Shown in pieces: positions 19,268 through 31,107 of a stretch of DNA of 64,000 nt (positions are counted from its first letter, which is position 1; each line of letters starts with the position of its first letter). The translations under genes were made by a program, and so were the position numbers. Origin of the DNA: Heloderma charlesbogerti (Eukaryota; Chordata; Lepidosauria; Squamata; Helodermatidae). Below the pieces are notes generated by a model, which made no database searches, was not told the origin of the DNA, and was given only the letters and a program-made list of their open reading frames with translations. The stretch lies in contig JANEZZ010002067.1 in NCBI GenBank assembly GCA_026122225.1, positions 1,364,001 to 1,428,000 of the forward strand, in the 5' to 3' direction.

Positions 19268-19455
19268 ATAGGAAGCTGACTTATACTGAGTCAAACCATT
19301 TGTCCATCTAGGTCAGTATTGTCTATACTGACTGCTAGTGGCTCTCCAGGGTTTCAGGCAGGAATATGTCCTAGAACTACCTGGAGATGCCAGGGATGGA
19401 AACTGGGACCTTTTGCATGCAAAGCAGGTACTTCAGCACCGAGCTATGGTACAGT
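19268..19455 (-). mobile_element. tRNA-Ala-like headed SINE, - orientation
   Basis: On the - strand the sequence runs from a tRNA-like head (AGCTCGGTGCTGAAG..., GCTTTGCATGCAAAAGGTCC) to CTACCTGGAGAGCC-like and TATAAGTCAGCTTCCTATC ends. Copies of the same family lie at 34190-34392 and, split, at 46034-46688. Confidence 0.7.
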
Positions 19456-20249
19456 GTTTTTTTTAGGTGGACAACCATCAACATCATAAAAGGCTCAGCA
19501 CCAAGCAGGCCTCTCAGGAGAGAGAGTTCCACAAGTGGAGTTCCACCAAGGATAAGGCCCTTTCCCTTTCTGCCACCTACCTCATTGCAGAGGGTGGGGA
19601 AAGCGGGAGAAGGTCTTTCGAAGAAGGCCTTTCTCATTCTCCCCAATGTTACGGTGTTGCCTATGTGAAATAGAATACCACTCTCCTGAGCTCCTTGAAG
19701 GAAAGGTGAGAGACCAACGTGACATAAGCCTTACTGAGGTGTTCATAGTGAACATGTGAACAGAGCCGCAGAACTGTGTGTGCAAGGCCCAACCCCAGTG
19801 TTCCCATCCCAGAGAAAGACCTTTGCATGTTGAGTATGAAGCAAGATTCTAAGCACATTCAGGTGAACAAACTCAGACTCCTCCCCATGATTGGAAACCT
19901 GACACTTTCAGGATTGTTGATTATGGCAGAGAGGCATCTAAGCACATTCCCCTGGATGTGCTGTGAATCTTACTTTGGACCTGTATCCATGATAGGTCCA
20001 TTGGGGATGGGGCACAAGGCCTCACAGCCCTGTTCACATGTTCTCGATGAACACTTGCATAAGGCTGGAGCATAGATGCCCCTTTAAAATGTCACTAGGT
20101 ACTGCCCTGAGTCTACAAAGTTCAGCACATAGTGCATTTTAAAGACTAAGATGATTAAAGCTGCACCAAATGTTTACCTGTTCTGATTTTCAGTGTGAAA
20201 GATGTGCTATTGAAGTGAGAGTGAAATTTTCTCCCAAAATATCCCCTAA
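19456..20249. other. No recognisable gene or repeat
   Basis: Short frames only. TTTAAAATG and GATTAAAG tracts are unremarkable. Confidence 0.45.
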
Positions 20250-20330
20250 GGACACAACCCTATGCATGCTGCCTGGGGCATGCTGGGAGTTATAGGATCT
20301 TTTTCTGTCTAAGCATGCATAGGATTGTAC
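20250..20330. mobile_element. Palindromic MITE, family F2, deleted copy
   Basis: GGACACAACCCTATGCATG at the left and GCATAGGATTGTAC at the right match F2 ends. The interior keeps only GGGGCATGCTGGGAGTTATA, so most of the left arm is missing. Confidence 0.65.
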
Positions 20331-20335
20331 TTTAA

Positions 20336-20742
20336 GGGCGCAATCCTATGGGAATAAGTGGCTGCCTATCCAATGCAGGGTAGGAGAAGCACAGAGGGGA
20401 TCATTCCCTCTGTGCTTCTCCTGCCCTGTATTTGCAGCTAGACAGCCAATTTTGACTGTCTAGCCATGGGAAGGTGGAGCGGGGAAGGAGGCAGCTGGAC
20501 AACACATAGGATGTGTCATACCGGCATTTCCACCTTCCCTGCCCTGGAATGCCCCCTGGAATGCTGTTTTGGCCGCTCCGCACTCCTCTTCCGAGCGCGG
20601 ATCACGAGGCTGTTCCGTGCTGCCTCCGAGGCAGCGCGGAAGGGGGGAAAGGTCGGTTCTCCGGGAACTGACCTTGGAGTGTGGGCTCCAAGGTCAGTTC
20701 CCAGAAACCCACATATCCTATGGCCGTCTAGTCACTGCTCCC
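20336..20742. mobile_element. PIF-Harbinger-like MITE, family F1, copy 3
   Basis: Begins GGGCGCAATCCTATGGGAAT and ends GTCACTGCTCCC; TTAA borders both sides. It contains the family motifs GCTAGACAGCCAATTTTGAC, ACACATAGGATGTGTC and ACATATCCTATGGCC. It is separated by five bases from the F2 copy at 20250-20330. Confidence 0.75.
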
Positions 20743-22450
20743 TTAATGTACCTTCCCATATGGTTGTTCACAAATATTTCCCTCCACCACAGTTGCTTCA
20801 GTGCTATTTATTGAGGTTTAATCTCCTTCCTGGAGGGATCACAGCTATTCAGAGATAATGACATGAACCTGATGGCATCATTCACAATGCCATGTAGCCA
20901 AGCAAATTTGGAGGCTTTTTGGAGTGAAGGCAATGCTTCCTCTCTGCATTGCCCTCACTTTGAATGAACACTTTTGTCCCCTTTCAATGTAGGCCCCAAG
21001 ATATAGTTCAGAGGCAGCTTGCTTCTGCCATTGATGAAAGCATTCATGGAAGTGCTCCCTTTTCTACATTTTGGCTTACAAATACTTTATAGTTTTAAAA
21101 AATGAAATAAATAAACAAAACCATAATATTCAAGGCACAAACGCACATTCTGATTCACCCTGGAAGCATATGTACAGAGCAGCAGGCCCACCCGCACGAA
21201 CCACACATGCAAATGGGTGCTGCATACACAATTCCTCCCCCAATTCAGCAGCTAGCCCTGTTACAAAATCAGAAATAGGGCTGATTAGCTGTTCACTCCT
21301 TCCACAGTGCCAAACAGCTGGTTGGCATGATTGCCAATTGTTTGGGAGCATTACGTGTGGGCACAATTTGATCAAAGCCTTTACTTGTTACATGTCAGGG
21401 TAAGATAATTCTGACCCAATCCTAATTATGCCTTCCAAAAAAATGTTGTTGTTTGTAAAAGCCTGTATGTCAGCAAAAGTTAAAAAAAAAAAAAATGGGG
21501 GGGAAGGGGGTTTTGTTTTGTTTTTTTGGCAAGGATTGTCTGTGAGTAGACCAAAAACTATGCAACTCCAATAAGCTTTAAAGATCTCCATAGACTCCTC
21601 ATCACTGAGAGCATAAGAGTAACTAAAAATTGGAAACATTCCCAGCCTCCTTCAGTCCTTATAAATCACATCTCTGAGTTATCTTTGACATCTTTTCTTG
21701 AGGAAAGGCTGTTGGCAAAAATGAGCAGCCCTGATCTGGACCTAGCCATCTTACCCCCCAAAATGTATCCAGTACAAAAGTTCTGAAACTATTGCTCAAG
21801 GAACATGGAATATTTTTTTCAGTCAGAATCATGAATTCTATCAGCTTCTATGATTTATACTTACATATTGTCACAAGTGAGGCAGTTTGGAGAGGGGAAG
21901 GTTAATGGGGTCAGAAGGGCTGTTCAAATGAGCTCTTTAATATTCAGTGGCAAAGCATGCAAGCCACATCTGTTGTCAGGGAAAATTGCAGGGACAGGGC
22001 CCAGAAAGGCTAGGAGATAGTTGGAGAACATGAGTGATTCCCCGCCCCAGAGGGAGTCAGCAAGCTAGGTATGTGTACGAAGAAACAAAAGCAGAAAAAT
22101 TGTAGGGGGGGTTGGTGTGATAGACCAAGAGAGGGGAAAGCTAGTTTTGAGCTCTGGAACCATTTTGGGGTGTCGGTGACTTTCTCTGGAAACCTGATGT
22201 GGGGCAGTGGACTTGTTGGCTGTCTGTGGGAGTGCTAGTCTCTGACTCCACCTCTGCTTAACTTGTATATATGTAAATAAACTCAAATATTACAGAAATG
22301 CTCTAAGTCTCCAGTGATCGCTTTCTCCAAAGGAAACCGAACCCAGCTAAGGACTATTCCTGGAACGTCTTTACTGCTCAGTGGAATGGAGCATGTGCAG
22401 CATTATTTTAGACAGGTGGTTCAAAGGGAAATAGAGTGAAGACTTCAGGA
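20743..22450. other. No recognisable gene or repeat
   Basis: Contains an A-rich tract at 21481-21495 and short frames without recognised domains. Confidence 0.45.
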
Positions 22451-22802
22451 CAGAGGGTGAGAAGCTTCTTTCAGCCTAGGGGCTGAATTCAATTTCAAAA
22501 AAGCTTTTGGGGGCCAATTTCAGGGGGTGTGGGCAAAGCGGGTGAGGCCAAAAATACCCAGTCCCCAGCATGTTGTAGCTTAAAGCTCTTACTACCAAGA
22601 AGTAACTCTTAGGCAAGAGGCATATCAACCTTTTATTGTGGGGAAAAAAACCTGCACAAAAGCTGCAAAACCACCAAATGATCGATGGTTGGGGGAAAGT
22701 GGGTAGGACCAGGGGACGGAGATGTGGCCATCTGGGAAACCCTGAAGGACTCACTTGGGAGCCCTGGAGGACCAGATCTGGCCCTGAGGTTGCCCATCCC
22801 TG
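22451..22802 (+). mobile_element. hAT-like non-autonomous element, family H3, copy 2
   Basis: Runs from CAGAGGGTGAGAAGCTTCT to TTGCCCATCCCTG. Flanking octamers CTTCAGGA and CCTCATGA agree at 6 of 8 positions. Internal phrases GTTGTAGCTTAAAGCTCTTA and CAAAACCACCAAATGATCG match copies 1 and 3. Confidence 0.7.
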
Positions 22803-22953
22803 CCTCATGATAATAAAAGAACCATACCCATTGGCCACTTTCAGTGTTATTACTAGCAGGTAAAAACACTTGTCTGGTTTGTCAACAACCAACCATTAAT
22901 GGAAACAGATTTCTGTATACAGGTTTGCTGAGGTAGGGCTGCAACACTTAGGA

Positions 22954-23304
22954 CAGCGTTGCAGAACCTTTTTCATCCTGAGAGCCCAATTCCATTTTGA
23001 AGACGCTCTCAGGGGAAACATTCCAGTGGCGGGTGGAGCTGAAGGCAAAAGGGGTGAGGTGATCCCCCAAAAACATCAGCATATTCTAGCTTAAAGCCCT
23101 TACAGCCAGTAACTAGGCCTTAATAGAGGCATTTCAACCTTTTAGAATAGGACGGAAACTTCACAAAAGCCAGGAAGCCATCAAACAATAGGTAGTTGGG
23201 GGAAGGAAGTGGGGCCATAGGAAGGGAGTGGGGTATTTGGGGGAATGCCCAAGGGCTGGCTTGAGGACCAAATTTGGCCCCTGGCATGAGGTTCTGCACT
23301 CCTG
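22954..23304 (+). mobile_element. hAT-like non-autonomous element, family H3, copy 3
   Basis: Runs from CAGCGTTGCAGAACC to GGTTCTGCACTCCTG. It shares TTCTAGCTTAAAGCCCTTAC and CATTTCAACCTTTTA with the other copies. The flanking duplication is degenerate. It lies 150 bp after copy 2 in the same orientation. Confidence 0.7.
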
Positions 23305-24492
23305 ACATAAGGAAAGGAGCTACTGTGTTTCAAATACAGTGCTGGCTTGAAAAAGAAGCAAGCCTTTTACGATTAAATTACTCTGTTTTACGCCAAAGGA
23401 AATAGGTTTATTGTGTGACTTTTAGAATACTGTAATATGTCTCTGTGGGTGGAGTTCTGATATTTTAAATGGTTTGTTGGCTTCTTATGACTCCTACGCC
23501 CCTATCAAACATCCTGATTACCCACAACCTGGTAGCTGCCCGTATTCTAAATATACTGTATTTGGCCTTGTACTTTTTGCTTAGGTAAAGCTGTTTACAA
23601 GAATTGCAAGCTTTGCTTCCTCTCTGTTATCTATGTATATCAAAGCACTTGTTTGTGAAGATCATGGGACTCTGAAACAGAGTAGATAGCATGAGACATA
23701 CCTACACATGAAAGGCTGAAGGACAAACAATATGGTAGGACAAAAAATATGATATGATAGAAAAGGTAGGGAAGCATACTGAAGAGACTGGTGTTCATTT
23801 CCCTTCAGCCACAAACATTTATTAGGAATAGGGATGTGCCAAAAATGCTCCGAATTTCTATATTTACATTGAAATTAGCAGATTTGATGCAGCAAAATTC
23901 CTGAAAAATACCTGACTGATTCAATGCTGTTCTCTATTATTTGTTTTCCTGCCTGCAGCTGCTTCTCTGGATCTTTGCCGTAACTGTCCCAGGCCTCTTT
24001 TTTTCTCACATTCCCATTTAATCCATGTCTATGACAACCCATATGATTTTATTTACAGGGGTCATAATATTGTCTGGTCAGATGTTGCAGCATAATGTTC
24101 TCAGTGAAAATCGCATTGGTTATCACAGCCGAGCGGATTCAGTGGGAGTGAGGGCAAATGAGGCCAAGAACAGAAAGGGTGAACAAGACAATGGGAAAGC
24201 ACAAGTGTTGAAAATTGCCAAAAACAGAGGCACTTTTTGACACTCAAACTGAAGCAAGCCATTTCAACTAAACTTCAGCCTGAGCTGTACACATCTTACA
24301 GTTAATGAAAACTAATGCAACTGATCTTAATTCAGCAGCTTTCAGTTAAATTATTATATATTATTTATTGATTACAGTTATTTATATACCACCTTTCAGG
24401 CTACAGATCCTACCAACATAAAAACCAATATAAAAATAATAACATTGCAGCAAACAATATTAACTTCTTTTTTAAAACACACTCAGGCTCCT
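23305..24492. other. Mostly unrecognised; one hAT-like end at 23827
   Basis: TAGGGATGTGCCAAAAATGC at 23827 looks like the start of a TAGGGATG-type hAT element, but no matching right end was found. The rest shows nothing recognisable. Confidence 0.4.
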
Positions 24493-26140
24493 TAGAATCA
24501 CAGAATCATAGAATAGTAGGGTTGGAAGGGGCCTACAAGACCGTTGAGTCCAACCCCCTGCTCAATGCAGGAATCCAAGTCAGAGCATCCCCGACAGATG
24601 GCTGTCCAGCCTCGTCTTGAATGCCTCCAGTGTGGGAGAGCCCACTACCTCCCTAGGGAATTGGTTCCATTGTCATATTGCTCTAACAGTCAGGAAGATT
24701 TTCCTGATGTTCAGCCGGAATCTGGCTTCCTAACTTGAGCCCATTATTCCGTGTCCTGCATTCTGGGATGATCATGAAGAGATGCTGGCCTTCCTCTCTG
24801 TGACAGCCTTTCAAGTATTTGAAGAGAGCTATCATATCTCCCCTCAGTCTTCTCTTCTCAAGGCTAAACATGCCCAGTTCTTTCAGTCTCTCTTCATAGG
24901 GCTTTGTTTCCAGTCCCCTGATCATCTTTGTTGCCCTCCTCTGAAGCCTCTCCAGTTTGTCTGCATCCTTCTTAAAGAATGGTGCCCAGAACTGGACACA
25001 GTACTCCAGATGAGGCCTAACCAGCTCTGAATAGAGGGAAACTAGTACTTCCCGGGATTTGGAAGCTATTCTTCTATTAATGCAGCCCAAAAGAGCATTT
25101 GCCTTTTTTGCAGCCACATCACATTGTTGGTTCATATTCAGCTTGTGATCGACAACAATTCCAAGATCCTTCTTGCCTGTAGTGTTGTTCAGCCACGTAT
25201 CGCCCATCTTGTAACTGTGCATTTGGTTTCTTTTCCCTAGGTGCAGAACTTAGCATTTATCCCTATTAAATGTCATTCTGTTGTTTTCTGCCCAGGGCTC
25301 CAATCTATCAAGATTACTTTGAATTTTGTTTCTGTCTTCCAAGGTATTAGCTATCCTGCCCAATTTTGTGTCATCCGCAAATCTGATCAGCATTCCCTGC
25401 ACCTCCTCCTCCAAGTCATTAATACTAATGTTGAAGAGCACTGGGCCCAGGACTGAGCCCTGAGGTACCCCACTCATTACCTCTCCCCAGTTTGAGAAGG
25501 TCCCATTGATAAGCACTCTTTGAGTCCGATTCTGTAGCCAACTGTGGATCCACCGGATTGTTGTTTCATCTAGCCCACTTTGAGCTAGTTTGCTCATCAG
25601 GATATCATGGGGCACTATGTCGAAAGCTTTGCTGAAGTCAAGGTATATGATGTCTACAGCATTCCCATGGTCCACAAGGGAGATTACTTGATCAAAAAAT
25701 GAGATCAGATTCGTATGGCAGGATTTGTTCTTGACAAATCCATGTTGGCTTTGAGTAATCACGGCATTGTTTTCAAGGCGCTTACAGACTGATTGCTTTA
25801 TCATCTGCTCCAGGATTTTCCCAGGGATTGATGTCAGACTGACTGGTCTGTAGTTCCCAGGTTCCTCCTTTGTGCCCTTTTTGAAGATAGGGACAACATT
25901 AGCCCTCCTCCAGTCATCTGGCACTTCACCCGTCCTCCATGATTTCTCAAAGATAATAGACAGTGGTTCTGAGAATTCTTCTGCCAGTTCCTTTATTACT
26001 CTAGGATGCAGTTCTTCTGGCCTTGGAGATTTGAACTTATTCAAAGTAATTAGGTGGTCCTTGACCACAGGGCAGCTGGGGGAAGATGACCCTGGGGCAG
26101 GGAGAGTCCAGATAGAACATGAGCAGGAGTCCAGTGTCAT
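24493..26140 (-). mobile_element. CR1 LINE, 5'-truncated, - orientation
   Basis: The 3' end on the - strand lies near 24493, where the + strand reads AGAATCATAGAATAGTAGGG and GTCCAACCCCCTGCTCAATG, the hallmark CR1 3' end. The coding part (next entry) runs upstream to about 26140. The 5' half with the endonuclease is absent, as is usual for CR1. Confidence 0.9.
24683..26140 (-). pseudogene. CR1 reverse transcriptase, nearly intact, one stop
   Basis: Reads from about 26140 down to 24683 in one frame. Motifs in order: FKKGTKEEPGNYRPVSLTSI, YLDFSKAFDIVPHD, GVPQGSVLGPVLF and the catalytic IRFADDTKLG, then the thumb and the CR1 C-terminal part with GCINRRIASKSREV and YCVQFWAPFFKKD. A TAA at 25252-25250 interrupts the frame after NRDKC, where the family continues KVLHLG. 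The frame resumes unchanged. Near 24740 the frame shifts away from the expected C-terminal sequence. The enzyme copies CR1 RNA at the target site. Only about two defects over 1.4 kb suggest a fairly young copy. Confidence 0.85.
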
Positions 26141-26204
26141 CCCTATCTACCTCTCTGTCTCCTGGAATCCTTCTCCCAGGGCAGTTGATTGTATATGGCC
26201 CTGT

Positions 26205-26330
26205 CAGTGGAGGGAGGCTAGTAGCTCTAATTTCGGGGGGGGGGCTGTAAATCCATTCTGGGTTTCAGTCAGAACCAGCCCAGACTCTAAAGGAGCTTTC
26301 CAAGGCGTTGAACCTGTTAGGGCCCTGTGG
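26205..26330 (+). mobile_element. hAT-like MITE, family H1 (CAGTGGAGGCTGG), partial copy
   Basis: CAGTGGAGGGAGGCTAGTAG, then TCCATTCTGGGTTTCAGTCA and AACTCTAAAGGAGCT-like phrases match the left half of the full copy at 46835-47054. The right half is missing. Confidence 0.65.
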
Positions 26331-26829
26331 AAGTGGGGGAGTCCAATGGTAAAATCTAGTATGCAATTACTACTGCAAGGTCACCAGTATTCTTAGGACT
26401 GGTACCGGATCCTATGACTGAGGAACATCACTTTTCTTAAGTGGCAGGCAACTTCTCCTATACGAAGACCTTCCTCCTGTGTAGCCATGTTGCAGAGAAT
26501 CTGCTAATGAGTATTGAATCTATTTCAAAGCATGCTGTAGGTGGCCAAACAAAGAGCTCTGGCCATTTTAACATTTAAGCAGTCACTTCTGAAGACACTT
26601 GGACACTAAATGTAATAATGATACCCTTCTTATGCCACCGAGACTTGCCATTCATAAGGCAGATCCAAAGAAACAAACCCTTGCACATAATCAAGAGCAT
26701 TCTTTTAGTTGTATTTGCCTATTTGATATGTTGTTGTATATCAAGGGAACTGTCTTTTCCAGTGTTGGCTCTTAAGAATGTTATCTTCTCAGCAGAGCTC
26801 TGAGGCTGAAGTTTTCCTTTATATTAGCT
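26331..26829. other. No recognisable gene or repeat
   Basis: Short frames only. Confidence 0.45.
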
Positions 26830-27570
26830 TTATTTCCTCCATCTTGTAGAGTACTTAAAAACCTGAACACTGGAACTACCAGAACGATAAAGGACCATAT
26901 TCTCCCATAGGAGTCTGCTGTCACTCAGATCATCTGGGTGAGACCCTGATTTATGTCCCACCAAAGATACAGATGGTGGGAACATGAGCAAGGGCCTTTT
27001 CCATTGTAACACCCAGGCTGTAAAGCTCCCTGCCCTAGGAGATTCACCTGTGGGGTGGTCCTGTATACTACTTTACAGAGGACAGTCCTCTATTCGATAG
27101 CATCCTCCATTTGAAGGGCTGGCCAGTCCAAATCTGGGTCAAAGTTTGTTTTTTTTAAAGCATCAGAAGGGAGGGCAGGAGCCTTGAGTAGCAGCACCTA
27201 CTTAGACTTAGCAGGCAAATGGTTTTCCCCACCAGGATGAGATGTATTTTATTTCTATTTGCATTTCTATTTAAATTATAGTAATTATTTCTGAATGTGC
27301 ATATAAAGCACATGCAAATTTTAAAATCTGTGCCTTTCTGGGGAGGGTGACATGTAAGTGGTCACCCTATTCATCTCTTCGTGGCCTTTAGGGATGAAGA
27401 GAAAATGTATCTATTCCAGCAGGTCTTTGACCTGGCTGCCTTATGGATTGTTGTTAATCCCCACAGCTTTTAAAAATTGGGTGGCAGTGGTTGCTTATTA
27501 ATCTGCCGCACTGTCTGTGTTTGACTTTTGTTTAATTATATGATTGTTTTAATATTGTTGTGATGTTAGC
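26830..27570 (+). mobile_element. Diverged L2-like LINE 3' remnant
   Basis: About 26940-27040 translates with frameshifts to material like the C-terminal end of the L2-like LINEs here (KGLFHCNTQAVKLPAL). About 27395-27450 gives EKMYLFQQVFDLAAL, comparable to the TWLFRQAF end at 62800. Intervening sequence is not aligned. The call depends on weak similarity. Confidence 0.4.
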
Positions 27571-28169
27571 TGTCGTGGTCATGTTGTAATTGTGATGGAA
27601 AGGCAGGAAAGTAGTCAAATATGCAAGTAATATTGAGCCTGGATGGTCTGCATGTCTCTTCTGCACTGGGCTTGCTGGAATATGGGGAACCCTTTTTGAA
27701 CTTGAAAAGATCACATTGAAATGATCACATGCTGCTTACTTAGAAAAGAATGTCCTTCCTGGGTTATTTTTTCTTGTACTTAGACCAAGGGATTTCAGAT
27801 TACTCACAATCACTGCCAAGGTAAGAAGAAAGTGTGTGAGTTTTTCCCCCACTGCACTCTATCCCAACATATGACTGAACATTCAGATATCCAGGCTACT
27901 ACACAATCTTTACAAGCAGCACATGAACAACAGATCTGTAAACATCAGGTTCCAATTTTTTTAAGTGTCTCATCAAGTGTCTCAACAGGGCAGAGGAAGA
28001 GGCATCCAGAATGCAATGAGTAAACAATAATCACTAAAAAGAGAATGTGGCTAGAATTCATTATACATAAAGAAATCTCAAAGACATAGGAGAAGATGCC
28101 CAAGGAACAACAGGAACCGTTATTTGAAAGACACCCTTGCTGGGACAGCTGCAGAGAAGTCACCCGCTC
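27571..28169. other. No recognisable gene or repeat
   Basis: Short frames only. Confidence 0.45.
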
Positions 28170-29097
28170 AGTTTCACAGGCTCTCCAACCAGGTCCAGAT
28201 GTTCTTGGATGAGACTGATTATCTGGAGCCATTTCAGTTGGGGCTCAGTCTGAGTTTTGGCATGGGAAATGTCTTGGTTGCCCTGTATGATGACCTATGT
28301 TGGAAAAGAAACAGGGGGAGTGGAACCTTGTTGATTCTCCCTGATTTCTCAGCACTTTTTAATACCATTGACCATAGTATCCTTCTGGGGCAATTCTCTG
28401 AGCTGGGAGTGGAGGGTATTGCATTGCAGTGGTTTCACTCCTGCTTGGATGGTCAGCTTCAGAGGGTGGTGCTTCAGGGATATTGCTCATCCCCATGGAT
28501 TCTCCAATGTGGGCTTCCACACGGGTTGGTTTGGTCCACCATGCCATTTAACATCTACATGAAACTGTTGAGTGGCTTATCCAGAGTTTGGGAGTGCATC
28601 AATATGCTGATGACACACAGCTTTATTTCTCCTTCTCATCTTCATCAGGTGAGGCTGTGGATGTGCTAGATCAGTGCCCGGCTGCGACAATGGACTGGAT
28701 GCGGGCTAATAAACTGAAGCTCAATCCAGATAAGACCAAGATGCTGTTAGTGGGTGGTTCTGCTGACCGGATAGATGGTGTTCATCCTGTTCTGGATGGG
28801 GTTGCACTCCCCCTGAGGGAGCACTATTGTAGCCTGGAGCCATCTTTGCCACTTAAGGCTCAGGTGGCCTCAGTGGCATCAAGTGCCATCTACCAACCTT
28901 GGTTTTGCCCTGTCTGAACAGAAATAACCTGGCTTCAGTTGTCTATGCTTTGTTAACGTCCAAGTTAGATTACTGCAATGCACTCTACGTGGGGCTGCCT
29001 TTGAAGGTGGTTCGGAAGCTGCAGTTTGTGCAAACTGTGGAGGGACCAGAAAGTCCAAATACCGCCAATTCCAGCTCACTTGCCTGTATGTTTCCGA

Positions 29098-29233
29098 TAT
29101 TATTTTTTTTATTTTTTTTAAAAAGCAAAACAAAACACAACAACAACAACAACACAACAACAATACACATACACTAAAATATCTCTTAAGATTGTAAGAT
29201 ATCTACCTTTGGCTCCCCTTACACAACAAATGC

Positions 29234-29273
<40 letters not shown>

Positions 29274-29791
29274 CTAGTTCTTATCTTAGTTGTATATCAT
29301 ACATTGAGTTCACAGACATTATCTCCTTTCTCCTAATTTTAACCACAACAGAAAAAAGAGAATCAACCATCTCAAAGTTCAAAATTCACATACATAGATA
29401 TCATTTTTCTCTATTTCTTGTATACATTCTATAAAAGGTTTCCAATCTAACATAAATTTAATTGTTGATCCTTGTTTAATTATAATAGTAAGTTTTGCCA
29501 TCTCTGCCAGCTCCATCATTTTCACGATCCACTCGCTCACAGTTGGTATTGTTTCATTCTTCCACTTTTGTGCATACAATAAGCTTGCAGCCATTGTCAT
29601 GTAGAGAAAGAGGGTTGCCCCTTCTCTTTAACATGTTTATCTGTTAGTCCCAGTAAAAAAGTTTCTGGCTTTAGTTCTATAGTTGTCTTTAATATTCTTT
29701 GAGCTAAAAGACTGTATTCGTTTCCAAAATGTTTTAGCTTTTTTACAAGTCCACTGTAAATGATAAAACGTTCCCTCTTGGTCTTCACTTC
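29098..29791 (-). mobile_element. 5'-truncated L1 inserted in the L2-like LINE
   Basis: The 15-bp target duplication CCTGTATGTTTCCGA is exact at 29083-29097 and 29792-29806. T-rich sequence at 29100-29120 is the poly(A) tail of a - strand insertion. Reading the - strand, MKTKRERFIIYSGLVKKLKH, QRILKTTIELKPETFL and SEWIVKMMELAEMAKLTII match the C-terminal region of L1 ORF2. A (TTA)n run at 29234-29273 lies near its 3' end. Confidence 0.85.
29234..29273. repeat. (TTA)n microsatellite
   Basis: About 13 uninterrupted TTA units inside the L1 3' region. Confidence 0.95.
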
Positions 29792-30310
29792 CCTGTATGT
29801 TTCCGAGCCTGATTCAAGGTGCTGGTTTTTACCTATACAGCCTTACATGGCTCGGGACCACAATACCTGACAGAGCGCCTCTCCCAGCATGAACCTACCC
29901 ATGTACTAAGTAGGCTCATCATCTGAGACCCTCTTCCAGTAGCTCGGAAGGTGGCAACGAGGGAGAGGGCCTTCTCAGTGGCACCCCTATCCCAATTATG
30001 GAATGATCTCCCCAATAAGGCCCACCTGGTGTCAACATTGTTATCTTTTCAGTGCCAGATTAAGACCTTCCTGTACTCTCAGGCATTTGGCAGCATATTA
30101 TAAGGTTTTTAATTGGGTCCCGGGCTTTCTTATTGTTGGTTGTTAAAATTATTTAGGGGGTGTGTGTGTGTGTGCGCTGTCTGTTTTTATGTTCGCAAGT
30201 CAATTTTTTTAATATTATGTGCAATATTATATTTTTAAGTTTTTTAATTTTTGTAAACTGCCCAGAGAACTTTAGCTATTGGGTGGTATAGAAATGTAAT
30301 AAATAAAATG

Positions 30311-30617
30311 GAACTTCCACCATGGTTCATATGTACAGCCCCAAACAGTTTGGGCCCTAAATACTTCAGAAACTGCCTTGGTTCTTTTGTACCACCATGA
30401 CCGTGAAGATTAACCGAGAGCACCTCCTCGATTATCCCATCGAGTCTGAACATGAAGGACACATAGAGAAGTGTTCTTAGGTGCTGCCCCACAATCTGGG
30501 TTATTGGGTGGTTTAAAAGTTAAATGAATAAATTAAATTAAATTATGGCATTCCCTCCCCTTAGAGATCTGTTGAAGTTCAAAGCTGTATATTTCCCAGA
30601 AGGACTGTAAAGCTTTC
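30311..30617 (-). repeat. Possible LINE-derived remnant
   Basis: A - strand frame with QFLKYLGPKLFGAV resembles the KYLGPK-type block seen in L2-like 3' coding regions, but the rest does not align. Low support. Confidence 0.3.
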
Positions 30618-30625
30618 TTCTATGG

Positions 30626-30756
30626 CATAGTGGAGAACCTGTGGCCCTCCATATGTTTTTGGACTGCAGTTCCCATAATCCCTGATCACCGCCATCTGGG
30701 GCTGATGGGAGTTGGAGTTCAAAAACATCTGGACGACCACAGTTTCCCCACCCTTG
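30626..30756. mobile_element. hAT-like palindromic MITE, family H2, with exact target duplication
   Basis: CATAGTGGAGAACCTGTGGC and CCACAGTTTCCCCACCCTTG are imperfect terminal inverted repeats; the interior mirrors GGACTGCAGTTCCCAT against ATGGGAGTTGGAGTTC. TTCTATGG flanks it exactly on both sides (30618-30625 and 30757-30764). Confidence 0.9.
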
Positions 30757-30764
30757 TTCTATGG

Positions 30765-31107
30765 GCTGACATCAAATGGCCAGGATTAAGCAGGGACTGA
30801 CCTACATGGAAGGTTTTCTCTGTAACTGTAATGCCCGGCTCACTGGCATAGCACACAACGCACTCCCTAACTCAATTTTGTCATGCTATTTCAGCCCATA
30901 TATCCCAGAATTCGTAAGATTGCTTTTAGAATGGTTTTTGCCTTCTCGCAGTGTACTTGCGGTCTATGTGCTTTGTGCATGCTGTCACAGTTTCATTCCC
31001 TGTCCTGGTGGGAGTGGCTTCATTTGCAGAACTTCAGCCATAATGAACACGCTTGTGTTCCCCAGCATCCTGCCTTTGATAGCAGAAGTAATATACAGCC
31101 GTCATGA
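30765..31107. other. No recognisable gene or repeat
   Basis: Short frames only. Confidence 0.45.

Larger units (their letters stand above)
28170..30310 (+). mobile_element. L2-like LINE, 5'-truncated, interrupted by an L1
   Basis: The coding part includes VQMFLDETDYLEPFQLGLS, LVALYDDLCW, LLILPDFSALFNTIDHSIL and WFHSCLDGQLQRVVLQG. After a frameshift it continues with the catalytic QYADDTQLYFSF, MDWMRANKLKLNPDKTKMLL and SKLDYCNALYVGLPLK. The copy resumes after the L1 with phrases also found at 38470-38560 and ends in AACTGCCCAGAGAACTTTAG and GGTATAGAAATGTAATAAAT. Several frameshifts make it non-functional. Assignment to L2 versus a CR1-superfamily relative is by resemblance. Confidence 0.8.

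Noticed and set aside
28985..29177. Hydrophobic poly-V/L/F frames as membrane peptides
   Set aside because: They are translations of the L1 poly(T/A) tail and an ACAACA-rich tract.
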